DNA of 18,877 bases from the NCBI GenBank assembly GCA_964644025.1, contig CAZXVW010000068.1:1-18877 (forward strand), given 5' to 3'. The first letter of the stretch is position 1. Each line of letters begins with the position of its first letter. The translations under genes were made by a program, and so were the position numbers. Shown here piece after piece: positions 6,085 to 13,816 of this stretch. The stretch comes from CAZXVW01 sp964644025 (GTDB lineage Bacteria; Acidobacteriota; Terriglobia; Bryobacterales; Bryobacteraceae). A model generated the notes under the pieces. That model saw only the letters and a program-made list of their open reading frames with translations, ran no database searches and was not told the origin of the DNA.

Positions 6085-8997
6085 ATGAAGGATTTGAAGG
6101 CACAGCTCGTGGGCGCCCTGCTGGTGATTCTCACCGCGGCGGCGGTCGTCTGCGCCGGCATCAATTTCCAGCAGCAGAGCAAATTCCGGCTTCCGGAAGA
6201 CGGGGCCATTTGGGTGGACCAGCCGGCCGCCGAAAGCCAAAGCACCGTTGAGGCGATCTACATCGCTCCGGACAGCCCGGCGGCCAAGGCCGGCCTCAAG
6301 GTCGGCGACGTGCTGCTGAAGATCAACGGCACGCCCATCGACTCGGCCCTGGCCGTACCCAAGGCGCTGGTGCGTATCGGCGCCTGGAACAAGGCCGAAT
6401 ACCTGTTCCGGCGGGGGAGCGTGGAAGTCAAGGCCAACGTCTACATCGGGGAGCGGGCTCCGGACACGGCGATCTACTACCAGTACCTGGTGGGCCTGGC
6501 CTACCTTGCCATTGGCATCTTCGTTTACTTCCGGCGCGGCAATGCACCCAAGGCCCGCCACTTCTTCATCCTGTGCCTGGCCTCTTTTGTGCTGTCCACG
6601 TTCCATTACACGGGCAAGCTGAACAACTTCGACAAGGTGATTTACTGGGGCAACGTCGCGGCGGGCCTGGCCGCGCCCACCATCTTCCTGCACTTCGCCC
6701 TGGCCTTCCCGGACCGCAGGCGCTGGTTCCGGGGCTGGCTCGGCGCCTCGCTGTTGTACCTGCCGGCAGCGCTGATCCTCGCCGTGTACCTGGGGCTGGC
6801 TTCCGGCATCCTGCGGGTGAGAGCCATCTCGCTCGTCGAGCTGCGCTGGATGATGGACCGGGTGTGGCTGGCCTTTCTGGCCGGGGTTTACTTGCTGGGA
6901 GCGGCGGTGGTGACCCGCGAGTTCCGGAGGGCCGAGGACGCCGTGCTGCGCCAGCAGTTGAAATGGCTGCGCAACGGCGCCGTGTTCGGCATCCTGCCGT
7001 TCACCTTCTTTTACGTAACGCCTTACCTTTTCGGGGCGGTGCCCGGCCCGTACATGAAGCTGGCCATCTTCTCCCTCCCGTTGGTGCCGCTGACCTGGGC
7101 CTACGCCGTGCTGCGTTACCGCCTGATGGACGTGGACGTCATCTTCCAGCAAGGCTACGCCTACACGCTGGCCACGCTGGCCGTGCTCGGCGTCTTCTAC
7201 GGATTAATTGTTTCCCTCGGCCGGTTTGAGGAACTCAGCCCGACGGCCGTGGTGCTGCTGATTCTGATCGCCACGTTCGTCTTCCAGCCGATCCGGAACT
7301 GGATCCAGGAACAGTTGGACCGCTACTACTTCTACAAGGACCGCTACGATTACCGCCGCACGCTGATCGAGTTCGCCCGGGAACTGAGCTCGGAAACCGA
7401 CCTGGACGCCATGCTGCAGTCGGTGGCGGATCGTCTGATTCGCACGCTGTCGATCCAGCATGTGGCTTTCTTTCTCGCTGACGAGAGCGGCGGGCATTTC
7501 TTTTTGCAGAAGACGGTCGGGCGGACGCAACGGCCCCCGGGACGGCTGGACCTGTCTTTCCTGACGCCGGATCCCGGCAAGCCTTACCTGTTCATCGAGC
7601 GCACCAAGCACCCGATCGACGTGGTCTCCCAGGACTGGCCGCCTTCAGTGCGGAGGACGATTGCGGAGCTGGACCTCACCTATTACGTGCCCTGCACGGT
7701 GCGCGGCCGCACCATCGCCTACCTCGGCGTGAGCCGCACCACCAAGGGCGACTTCCTGACCAGTGACGACCTGGAGCTTCTCGTCACCTTGTCGGGCAAC
7801 GTGGGTATCGCCATTGAGAACGCCCGGCTGTACCGCTCCCTGGAAAGCAAGGTGGAGCAATACGAGCGGTTAAAGGACTTCAGCGAGAACATCGTCGAGT
7901 CGATCAACGTTGGAATCCTGGCGGCGGACCTGGATGACCGGGTCGAGAGCTGGAACACGCAGATCGAGCTACTGACCGGCATCCCCCGAAAACTGGCCCT
8001 GGGACGCAAACTGGCCGAGCTGTTCCCGGCCGAACTGGTGGCCGAATTTGACCGGACACGCGGTGACAGCGGCATTCATCATATTTATAAGTTCGCCTTT
8101 CGGCCCGAGGTGATCCCGGCCGAGCTGCGGCAAAGCGACCTCGTGGTGGCCCGGAGCGGCGGTAACGGCAAAGGCCAGGGCGCGGCTAGCCGGGAGACGG
8201 TTTTGAACATCGCCATCGCGCCGCTGGTCTCCAAGAACCTGGAACGCATCGGGCGCCTGGTTATTTTTGATGACATCACGGACCGCTCCGAGCTCGAGCG
8301 CCAGCTCATCGAGGCCGACAAGCTCAGCTCTATCGGTTTGCTCGCCGCCGGCGTCGCTCACGAGGTGAATACACCGCTGGCCGTCATCTCCACCTATGCG
8401 CAGATGCTCGCCCGGCAGCTTTCCGGGGACGATCAGAAAGCCCACATGCTGGACAAGATCGCCCGGCAAACCTTCCGCGCCAGCGAGATCGTGAATTCCC
8501 TGCTGAATTTCTCGCGGACCTCGCAGACCGAGTTCGGCGAGGTCGACCTGAACCGGGTCATCGGCGAAACGGCCAACCTGCTCGAGCACCAGATGAAGAA
8601 AGCCCGGATCAGGGTGGAGTTGAACCTGGACCGGCGGCTGCCCCCGATCAAGGGCAACGCCGGCAAACTCCAACAAGTGTTCCTGAACCTGTTCCTGAAC
8701 GCCCGGGACGCCATGGAGGAGGGAGGCGTGCTGCGGGTGCGCACATCCTCGAACGGCGCCTCGGCGCTGGTCGACGTGGCCGATACCGGCAAGGGGATCC
8801 CGGCCGAGGCCCTCTCGCGGATCTACGATCCGTTTTTCACCACGAAGCCCGCCAGGAAGGGCACCGGGCTCGGCCTCTCGGTAACCTACGGCATCGTCCG
8901 GGAGCATGGCGGTAGCATAGAAGTGGAGAGCCTGCCGGGCGCGGGCACCTGTTTTCACCTGGATTTCCCCTTGGTGAGGAAGGCCGTTCCCGCCTGA
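6085..8997 (+). CDS. Membrane histidine kinase with PDZ, multi-TM, GAF and PAS domains
   Basis: The ATG at 6085 gives 970 residues. An upstream in-frame TTG at 5953 would put the sigma-54 promoter inside the gene and is rejected. TM1 is at about 7-26. A PDZ-like segment follows (SPAAKAGLKVGDVLLKING, about 60-83), predicted outside the cytoplasm. About eight more hydrophobic segments lie between 120 and 415. A GAF domain occupies about 435-590 and a PAS domain about 612-735 (NIVESINVGILAADL). The HisKA phosphoacceptor is H759 (GVAHEVNTPLAV). The ATPase domain follows, with N-box LNLFLNARDAM, G1 DTGKGIP, F-box DPFFTTK and G2 GTGLGLS. All kinase motifs are intact. The response regulator begins 70 bases downstream, so they form a cognate pair. 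The signal may be a periplasmic peptide or protein end bound by the PDZ domain; that is inference. Confidence 0.93.
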   Translation: MKDLKAQLVGALLVILTAAAVVCAGINFQQQSKFRLPEDGAIWVDQPAAESQSTVEAIYIAPDSPAAKAGLKVGDVLLKINGTPIDSALAVPKALVRIGAWNKAEYLFRRGSVEVKANVYIGERAPDTAIYYQYLVGLAYLAIGIFVYFRRGNAPKARHFFILCLASFVLSTFHYTGKLNNFDKVIYWGNVAAGLAAPTIFLHFALAFPDRRRWFRGWLGASLLYLPAALILAVYLGLASGILRVRAISLVELRWMMDRVWLAFLAGVYLLGAAVVTREFRRAEDAVLRQQLKWLRNGAVFGILPFTFFYVTPYLFGAVPGPYMKLAIFSLPLVPLTWAYAVLRYRLMDVDVIFQQGYAYTLATLAVLGVFYGLIVSLGRFEELSPTAVVLLILIATFVFQPIRNWIQEQLDRYYFYKDRYDYRRTLIEFARELSSETDLDAMLQSVADRLIRTLSIQHVAFFLADESGGHFFLQKTVGRTQRPPGRLDLSFLTPDPGKPYLFIERTKHPIDVVSQDWPPSVRRTIAELDLTYYVPCTVRGRTIAYLGVSRTTKGDFLTSDDLELLVTLSGNVGIAIENARLYRSLESKVEQYERLKDFSENIVESINVGILAADLDDRVESWNTQIELLTGIPRKLALGRKLAELFPAELVAEFDRTRGDSGIHHIYKFAFRPEVIPAELRQSDLVVARSGGNGKGQGAASRETVLNIAIAPLVSKNLERIGRLVIFDDITDRSELERQLIEADKLSSIGLLAAGVAHEVNTPLAVISTYAQMLARQLSGDDQKAHMLDKIARQTFRASEIVNSLLNFSRTSQTEFGEVDLNRVIGETANLLEHQMKKARIRVELNLDRRLPPIKGNAGKLQQVFLNLFLNARDAMEEGGVLRVRTSSNGASALVDVADTGKGIPAEALSRIYDPFFTTKPARKGTGLGLSVTYGIVREHGGSIEVESLPGAGTCFHLDFPLVRKAVPA

Positions 8998-9062
8998 GCG
9001 GCGGGCCGCCGCCCCCGGTTCCAGAGCGGGCCGCGCCTCCGGCCAGGCCGCCGGCTCAGCAC

Positions 9063-9076
9063 AGGAGGTGAGCATT
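9063..9076 (+). promoter_or_regulatory. Perfect Shine-Dalgarno overlapping GTG and preceding ATT
   Basis: AGGAGGTGA (9063-9071) is fully complementary to the 16S anti-Shine-Dalgarno. The usual start, GTG at 9068, lies inside it. The in-frame ATT at 9074 is 5 bases after AGGAGG, which is ideal spacing, and would give a protein beginning MSETKGSILVVDDE. No ATG lies nearby in frame before the receiver domain. Confidence 0.5.
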
Positions 9077-10522
9077 TCCGAAACCAAAGGCAGCATCCTC
9101 GTCGTGGATGACGAGGCTGACATCCGCGAGAGCCTGGAGCTGCTTCTCGGCATGGAGGGCTACCGCGTCGATTCCGCCGCCAGCGGCGCCGAGGGCTTGC
9201 AGCGCCTGGAAGCGAATGCCTACGACCTGGTGCTGCTTGACCTGATGATGCCCGACGTGTCCGGCATGGAGGTGATCGCCCGCATCCGCGAGCGCGATCA
9301 GCAGACTCCCATCTTCATGATCACCGCCTACGGCTCGATCGAAAACGCCGTCCAGGCTCTCAAGGCGGGCGCCACCGATTACTTCACCAAGCCGTGGGAC
9401 AACGAAAAGCTGCTCATCGAGATCGAGCGCATCATCGCCCGGGGCCGGCTGGAGCGGGAAAACGTCGAACTGAAGCGGGCGCTCAAGCAGCGCTACAGCT
9501 TTCCCAACATCGTTGGCAAGAGCGACCGGATGCAGAACATCCTCGACCTGGTCTCCCAGGTGGCGCCCAGCCGCTCGACCATCATGATCAGCGGGGAGAC
9601 CGGCACCGGCAAGGAGCTGATCGCCAAGGCGATTCACGCCGCCAGTCCCCGGGCCGACCACATGTTCATCGCCGTCAACAGCGGTTCGTTGCCGCCGGAC
9701 CTGCTCGAATCCACCCTGTTTGGGCACGTCAAGGGCGCTTTCACCGGCGCGGTTACCTCCCGGAAAGGCTACTTCGAGATCGCCGACAAGGGGACCATTT
9801 TCTTCGACGAGGTCGGCAATATCAGCCTGGAAACGCAGGCCAAACTCCTGCGCGTGATCCAGGAGCGCGAATTCATGCCGCTCGGCTCCTCGGAGACCGT
9901 GCGGGTCGACGTGCGGATTCTGGCGGCGACGAATTCCGACCTGCGCCGTCTGGTCGAGGAGGGCAAATTCCGCGAAGACCTTTACTACCGCCTCAACGTG
10001 ATCAACCTGGTCCTGCCACCGCTGCGCGAGCGTAAGGAAGACATTCCGCTGCTGGTGGAGCACTTCTTCACCAAGTATTGCCGGGAGAACAACAAGTTCC
10101 TCGGGCCGGACGGCCGCTCGATCCTCCAGTTCGATCCGGAAGCCATGCAAGTGCTGATGGAGCACTCCTGGCCGGGCAACGTGCGGGAGCTGGAAAACGC
10201 GGTCGAGCGCGCCGTGGTGCTGGCTACCAGCCCCACCATCCCGGCCGATGTCCTGCCCGACCACGTGCTGTACGCCAGCGGGATCCGGATCCGCCGGGAC
10301 CCGCGCGGCTCGCTGCCGCCCGACGCCTCTCTGTTCGAGATCGTGGCCGACTTTGAGCGCCGCAAGATCATCGAGTACCTGGAGGCCTGCAACTACAGCC
10401 AGACCGAGGCCGCCGAGGCGCTGCATATCCCGCTTTCCACGCTGAACCAGAAGATCAAGCGCCTCGAGATCCCGATCAAGAAGAAATCCGAGCTGGCCCG
10501 CGCCGAGAAGCGCGAGCGGTGA
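9068..10522 (+). CDS. NtrC-family sigma-54-dependent response regulator
   Basis: Listed from GTG (484 residues); ATT at 9074 may be the true start. The receiver domain covers about 8-125, with acidic pocket D14/D15, phospho-acceptor D58 (LLDLMMPD), T86 and K108. The AAA+ domain covers about 145-385, with Walker A GETGTGKE (176-183), the sigma-54 contact loop GAFTGA (223-228) and Walker B FFDE (245-248); the arginine-finger region is also present. A Fis-type helix-turn-helix lies at about 428-468 (SQTEAAEALHIPLSTLNQKI). All key residues are present, so it should be phosphorylated by the upstream kinase and remodel RNA polymerase-sigma-54 at target promoters. The sigma-54-type promoter before the kinase gene suggests autoregulation. 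Other targets are not visible in this window. Confidence 0.95.
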   Translation: MSISETKGSILVVDDEADIRESLELLLGMEGYRVDSAASGAEGLQRLEANAYDLVLLDLMMPDVSGMEVIARIRERDQQTPIFMITAYGSIENAVQALKAGATDYFTKPWDNEKLLIEIERIIARGRLERENVELKRALKQRYSFPNIVGKSDRMQNILDLVSQVAPSRSTIMISGETGTGKELIAKAIHAASPRADHMFIAVNSGSLPPDLLESTLFGHVKGAFTGAVTSRKGYFEIADKGTIFFDEVGNISLETQAKLLRVIQEREFMPLGSSETVRVDVRILAATNSDLRRLVEEGKFREDLYYRLNVINLVLPPLRERKEDIPLLVEHFFTKYCRENNKFLGPDGRSILQFDPEAMQVLMEHSWPGNVRELENAVERAVVLATSPTIPADVLPDHVLYASGIRIRRDPRGSLPPDASLFEIVADFERRKIIEYLEACNYSQTEAAEALHIPLSTLNQKIKRLEIPIKKKSELARAEKRER

Positions 10523-10524
10523 TC

Positions 10525-10553
10525 CCAGGCCTCGCCGCTCCGACGGCGCCTGG
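10525..10553. terminator. Hairpin between convergent genes
   Basis: CCAGGC pairs with GCCTGG, and inside it GCCG pairs with CGGC around CTCCGA, with a 3-base bulge. It starts 2 bases after the response-regulator stop and lies between two convergent genes. There is no T-run on either side, so a bidirectional terminator is plausible but not certain. Confidence 0.35.
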
Positions 10554-10575
10554 CCCGGCGCGGGCGCGCGGGTTC

Positions 10576-13035
10576 TCAGAACACCAGCCGCAGGCCGCCG
10601 AGGACCTGGATTCCGGGCGTGCGGTAGCCCTCCTCGTACAGGTTGCGGTTGAGCAAATTCTGAAGCTTGCCGTAGAATTCCACCTGGCGAAGTTCGCCCA
10701 CCGGCACTGCGTACCGTGCCACCAGGTCCGCCAGGACCGGGCCATTCATCTCGAGCGCTCGCGGCCCGCCCATTGTCCCGAACAAGGTGAGATAATCGCC
10801 GGCGGCGAACAGGTCAAAGGTGACATTGAATCGCTTCCCGAGCCACTGGGAAACCAGCAGGCTGAAGCTATTGGCGGAGATTCCCGGTGTCTGCCGGAGT
10901 TGTCGGGCCGCGTCCCACGGCTGGCCCTGGTCTGAGTTCACGTAGGTGTAAGCGCCTTCGAGCACCGTGCCCGGCGCCGGGTTCGCCCGCAGGCTCACTT
11001 CCAGGCCCCGGCTTCGCGCGCGGCCGAAGTTCAGGTAACCGCCAAAGCGGTGGAACGGGTCGTCCGGCGGAATCAGACCGCTGAAATCAAAGATGATGGC
11101 ATCCCGCAATGCCGTGTAGAAGTAGGTGGCGCTCACCTTCACCGTGGTATTGGCAAACCACTGATCCAGGCCGCCGTCGAACGAGATGGCCCGTTCCGGG
11201 CGGAGCCGCGGATCTCCGAACGGGCTGAACATGCCGAAAAAGAAGGACGCTCCGAACCGCTCGAAGGCGGACGGGGCGCGGTAGGCGTTGCCGGCGTGGG
11301 CGCGCCACTTGGTGCCGGTGGCCCGCAGCAAGTAGGAAACAGCCGCGTCGCCCGTCCACGCTGTTTTCGGGCTTTCGACGGAAATGCCCGCGTAGGGTGA
11401 ACCGCCGCCGAGGAACTTCGGCTCCTGCAGACGGAAAGCCTGGACGCGGCCGGACACGGCAATGCGCAACGCCCGGCCGAGCAGGCTGACCTGGTCCTGG
11501 AGAAACGCCGAGTGGCTCCGCTGCCCGAGCGTCACGCGGTTGTGGGCCCGCGCCGCGGCCACCGGGTTCTCATCCGTGTTCAGGCTGTCGTACTCCTCCT
11601 GCTCGAACTCGTAGCCGCCGGAGAAGAGCTGGTTGGCGCCCCCCTGAATGTCGGCGCGTCCTTGCGCCAGGTGGACGCGCCCGTCGAAGGTGCTGTTGGT
11701 GCTGAAGGCCGGTTCCCAGCGTTGCCCGGCCGGACCGTCCTGGTGGCGCCGGTTCGTGTCCAGGAACTGGTAGCTGGCGCGGTAGGAAACCGCCCGGTTG
11801 ACGCGGTGCGAGAAGATCGTGGCCAGATTGTAGAAGGAAAACGAGCGGCGGCTGTCCGGGTCGTTGAGCGAGGGAACGTAGGTGGCCGCGCCAGCCTGGT
11901 AGGGGAGGCCCTGTTCGATGAGCCGGACCTGCTCATCCGGCAGCGGCCGCGCCGGGACCACGCCCGCGGCCGGGTAGTTGGCCTCCAGCTCCGGCGCCAC
12001 GTACGGACTGTCCGGCGCCTGCAGAAACGCGGTGCCGGCCAGCAGGCGCCCGCTCCAGGAAATCCGCGGCGTCAACTTGTATTTCAGGAAGCCCTGGCCG
12101 CTGGTATTCCGGTAGGGGTTCACATCGTCGAGCCCCCGGGTTACGTTCAGATGGGTGAAGCCACCGCTGTAGAGCAAGCGGTTGCCGAGCGCTCCGCCAC
12201 TGGCTTTTCCCAGCCCCCGCAGCAGGCCCAGGCCGCCGCCCTCGGCAGTTAGTTCCCCGTGGGTCCTGCCGCCGCCCGGCTCGCTCACCACGTTCACCAC
12301 TCCGCCGATGGCGTGCGAGCCGTACAACGACGATCCCGATCCCCGCAACACCTCGACGCGCTCGGGCGCCAGCACGAGCAGGTCCTCCCACAGTGGGTTG
12401 GCCGAGCCCTGGGGATCGGCGGCGTCGCGCATCCGCAGCCCGTCCACCAGCAGCGCCGTGTCGTAGCTGCGGAGGCCCCGGATCCGCACCGCCGTCAGGC
12501 TCCCGGGTCCCCCGCGCTGCCGCACGCAAAAACCGGGTTCCAGGCGAAGCGCCTCGGCGACCGAGTGCGCATCGCGGAGGCTCATCTCCTCCGCCGTCAC
12601 CACATCGGCCGCCTTGGCGACTTCCTCGAGCATCAGCGGCGTCGAGGAGGCTGTCACCACCACGCTGGTCTGCAATCGCGCCAGCTTCAGCGTGATGTCA
12701 CGCTTCACCTGCCGGCCGGGTGCGACCCGGACCGCCTGTGTGTTCGAACCGGCAAATCCCTCCGCGGTTACCTGGAGAAGGTAGTCGCCAGCGGCCAGAC
12801 CCGCAAAATGATATTCTCCTTCCCCGTCACTGGTGGTGGAGAGCCGCCCCCCGGATTCCCGCGAATACAACACCAGGGAGGCGCCGGCCACCGCCCGCGC
12901 GTCGGGATCGAGAACCTGCCCGGCGACGGATCCGGTTGTCTGTGCGAAGGTTAATACAGCCGCCCAGCCGATCACCAGGGCGGCAAGAACAGAACAATTG
13001 TAGAAATAGTTGGTGAATTTTTCGGAAATGCGCAT
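10576..13035 (-). CDS. BtuB-like TonB-dependent receptor under a B12 riboswitch
   Basis: The ATG at 13035 gives 819 residues. A longer in-frame start at 13182 would run through the riboswitch and is rejected. GGGAG lies 9-10 bases before the ATG. A signal peptide covers about 1-31 (ending LTFAQ). A carboxypeptidase-regulatory-like domain covers about 33-120 (GSVAGQVLDPDARAVAGAS). The plug follows at about 125-255, with typical VRIRGLRSYDTALLVDG, PERVEVLRGSGSSLYGSHA and IGGVVNVV segments. The rest is a long outer-membrane barrel ending in an aromatic residue (LRLVF). Together with the cobalamin riboswitch this indicates TonB-driven uptake of cobalamin or another corrinoid across the outer membrane. 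No BtuFCD genes are in the window. A different role, such as cobalt uptake, is possible but less likely. Confidence 0.9.
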   Translation of the reverse strand: MRISEKFTNYFYNCSVLAALVIGWAAVLTFAQTTGSVAGQVLDPDARAVAGASLVLYSRESGGRLSTTSDGEGEYHFAGLAAGDYLLQVTAEGFAGSNTQAVRVAPGRQVKRDITLKLARLQTSVVVTASSTPLMLEEVAKAADVVTAEEMSLRDAHSVAEALRLEPGFCVRQRGGPGSLTAVRIRGLRSYDTALLVDGLRMRDAADPQGSANPLWEDLLVLAPERVEVLRGSGSSLYGSHAIGGVVNVVSEPGGGRTHGELTAEGGGLGLLRGLGKASGGALGNRLLYSGGFTHLNVTRGLDDVNPYRNTSGQGFLKYKLTPRISWSGRLLAGTAFLQAPDSPYVAPELEANYPAAGVVPARPLPDEQVRLIEQGLPYQAGAATYVPSLNDPDSRRSFSFYNLATIFSHRVNRAVSYRASYQFLDTNRRHQDGPAGQRWEPAFSTNSTFDGRVHLAQGRADIQGGANQLFSGGYEFEQEEYDSLNTDENPVAAARAHNRVTLGQRSHSAFLQDQVSLLGRALRIAVSGRVQAFRLQEPKFLGGGSPYAGISVESPKTAWTGDAAVSYLLRATGTKWRAHAGNAYRAPSAFERFGASFFFGMFSPFGDPRLRPERAISFDGGLDQWFANTTVKVSATYFYTALRDAIIFDFSGLIPPDDPFHRFGGYLNFGRARSRGLEVSLRANPAPGTVLEGAYTYVNSDQGQPWDAARQLRQTPGISANSFSLLVSQWLGKRFNVTFDLFAAGDYLTLFGTMGGPRALEMNGPVLADLVARYAVPVGELRQVEFYGKLQNLLNRNLYEEGYRTPGIQVLGGLRLVF

Positions 13036-13037
13036 TC

Positions 13038-13056
13038 TTTCTGTCTCCCGCAGAAA
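13038..13056 (-). promoter_or_regulatory. Small hairpin presenting the Shine-Dalgarno of the B12 receptor
   Basis: On the minus strand TTTCTG and CAGAAA form a perfect 6-base stem around CGGGAGA, so the Shine-Dalgarno GGGAG lies in the loop. It sits between the B12 box and the ATG, where a riboswitch expression platform belongs. It may be the element that opens or closes ribosome access. Confidence 0.45.
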
Positions 13057-13075
13057 TCTTGCTATTGAAACTTCG

Positions 13076-13250
13076 GGTAGGTCTCCTGGCTCGTGAGGTG
13101 GAACACCTTGATTCGGTTCCGAAGCCCTTCGCCTTCCCAGGCCGCTGCCGGCCAAGTGGCTTTCTGAAGGGCTGGCCCTCACTCACAGTGGCGTGACCGC
13201 GCCGGATTCCGACCGGACTTCCCTGTTACGCCCTTCCGGGCACCCGGAGT
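13076..13250 (-). promoter_or_regulatory. Cobalamin riboswitch
   Basis: On the minus strand the conserved blocks occur in the right order: GGGTGCCCGG (13236-13245), AGGGAA, GGTCGGAATCCGG, then the hallmark GCGGTCACGCCACTGTG, a variable stem region, and the B12 box AGCCAGGAGACCTACC (13076-13091). It precedes a TonB-dependent receptor gene, the best-known target type. Binding of adenosylcobalamin or another cobalamin should reduce expression. Exact ends are approximate because P1 pairing was not resolved. Confidence 0.93.
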
Positions 13251-13288
13251 CTGAATAGGCCAGCTTCAGCTTGGCTGAAACTCCTCCA

Positions 13289-13318
13289 AGGCTACACCCC
13301 CGGTCTGGTGAGTGTCAA
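13289..13318 (-). promoter_or_regulatory. Promoter of the riboswitch-controlled receptor
   Basis: A perfect -35 TTGACA (13313-13318) is followed after 18 bases by TAGCCT (13289-13294), a weak -10. Transcription would start near 13282, about 35 bases before the first conserved riboswitch block. Confidence 0.5.
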
Positions 13319-13347
13319 TTTCACATGCCCGTCGAAGGCCGGCCGGG

Positions 13348-13376
13348 TTGCGCCCGTGCGGCGCGGACCGTATCAT
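13348..13376 (+). promoter_or_regulatory. Promoter of the cupin gene
   Basis: TTGCGC (13348-13353) and TATCAT (13371-13376) are 17 bases apart. Transcription would start near 13383, leaving a short leader with the GGAG ribosome site before the ATG at 13396. It is back to back with the riboswitch promoter. Confidence 0.5.
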
Positions 13377-13395
13377 CGAAACTTCGGAGCAAACC

Positions 13396-13731
13396 ATGAT
13401 CGTCAGAGACTACCGGGATGTGGAAGCCAAACCCGCCGGCGAAGCCGAGGGCGTCACCGTCCGCTGGGTCCTTGCCAAGCAGGACGGAACGCCGCGCTTC
13501 GCCATGCGCGTTTTCGAGGTGGAGCCGGGTAAAGCTACCCCCCACCACCAGCACTGGTGGGAGCACGAAGTCCTTGTGCTCGCCGGTGAAGGCGTCGTCA
13601 AGAGCGAGGACGGCGACCGGCCGTTGCGGGAAGGCACGGTCGTGTTCGTGCCCGGCAATGAGATGCACCAGTTCCGCAACACGGGCTCGGGGGTGCTCCG
13701 CTTCATCTGCGTGGTCCCGCACACCGACTGA
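13396..13731 (+). CDS. Single-domain cupin (Cupin_2-like) protein
   Basis: The ATG at 13396 has GGAG 7 bases upstream and gives 111 residues; an earlier in-frame GTG at 13312 lies before the promoter and is rejected. Cupin motif 1 is present as HHQHWWEHE, which supplies the two His and the Glu metal ligands, followed by a VLAGEG turn. Motif 2 is GTVVFVPGNEMHQFRN, which gives the fourth ligand His. The fold is a small metal-binding beta-barrel that occurs in dioxygenases, isomerases and sensors; the sequence does not say which. There is no signal peptide, so it should be cytoplasmic. It stands alone, divergent from the B12 receptor. No functional link to cobalamin is shown by the sequence. Confidence 0.85.
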   Translation: MIVRDYRDVEAKPAGEAEGVTVRWVLAKQDGTPRFAMRVFEVEPGKATPHHQHWWEHEVLVLAGEGVVKSEDGDRPLREGTVVFVPGNEMHQFRNTGSGVLRFICVVPHTD

Positions 13732-13816
13732 ATCCGGCCGTGGCGCGAACTCTTGACCGTCCGCGCCGCGGCTCTACGGCGCCGGTGACTCAGGCTCGCC
13801 AGCGGCGGCCCTTTGG

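Noticed and set aside
13036..13182. Longer start for the B12 receptor
   Set aside because: The extra residues would be translated from the cobalamin riboswitch and its B12 box; the ATG at 13035 has its own Shine-Dalgarno and signal peptide.
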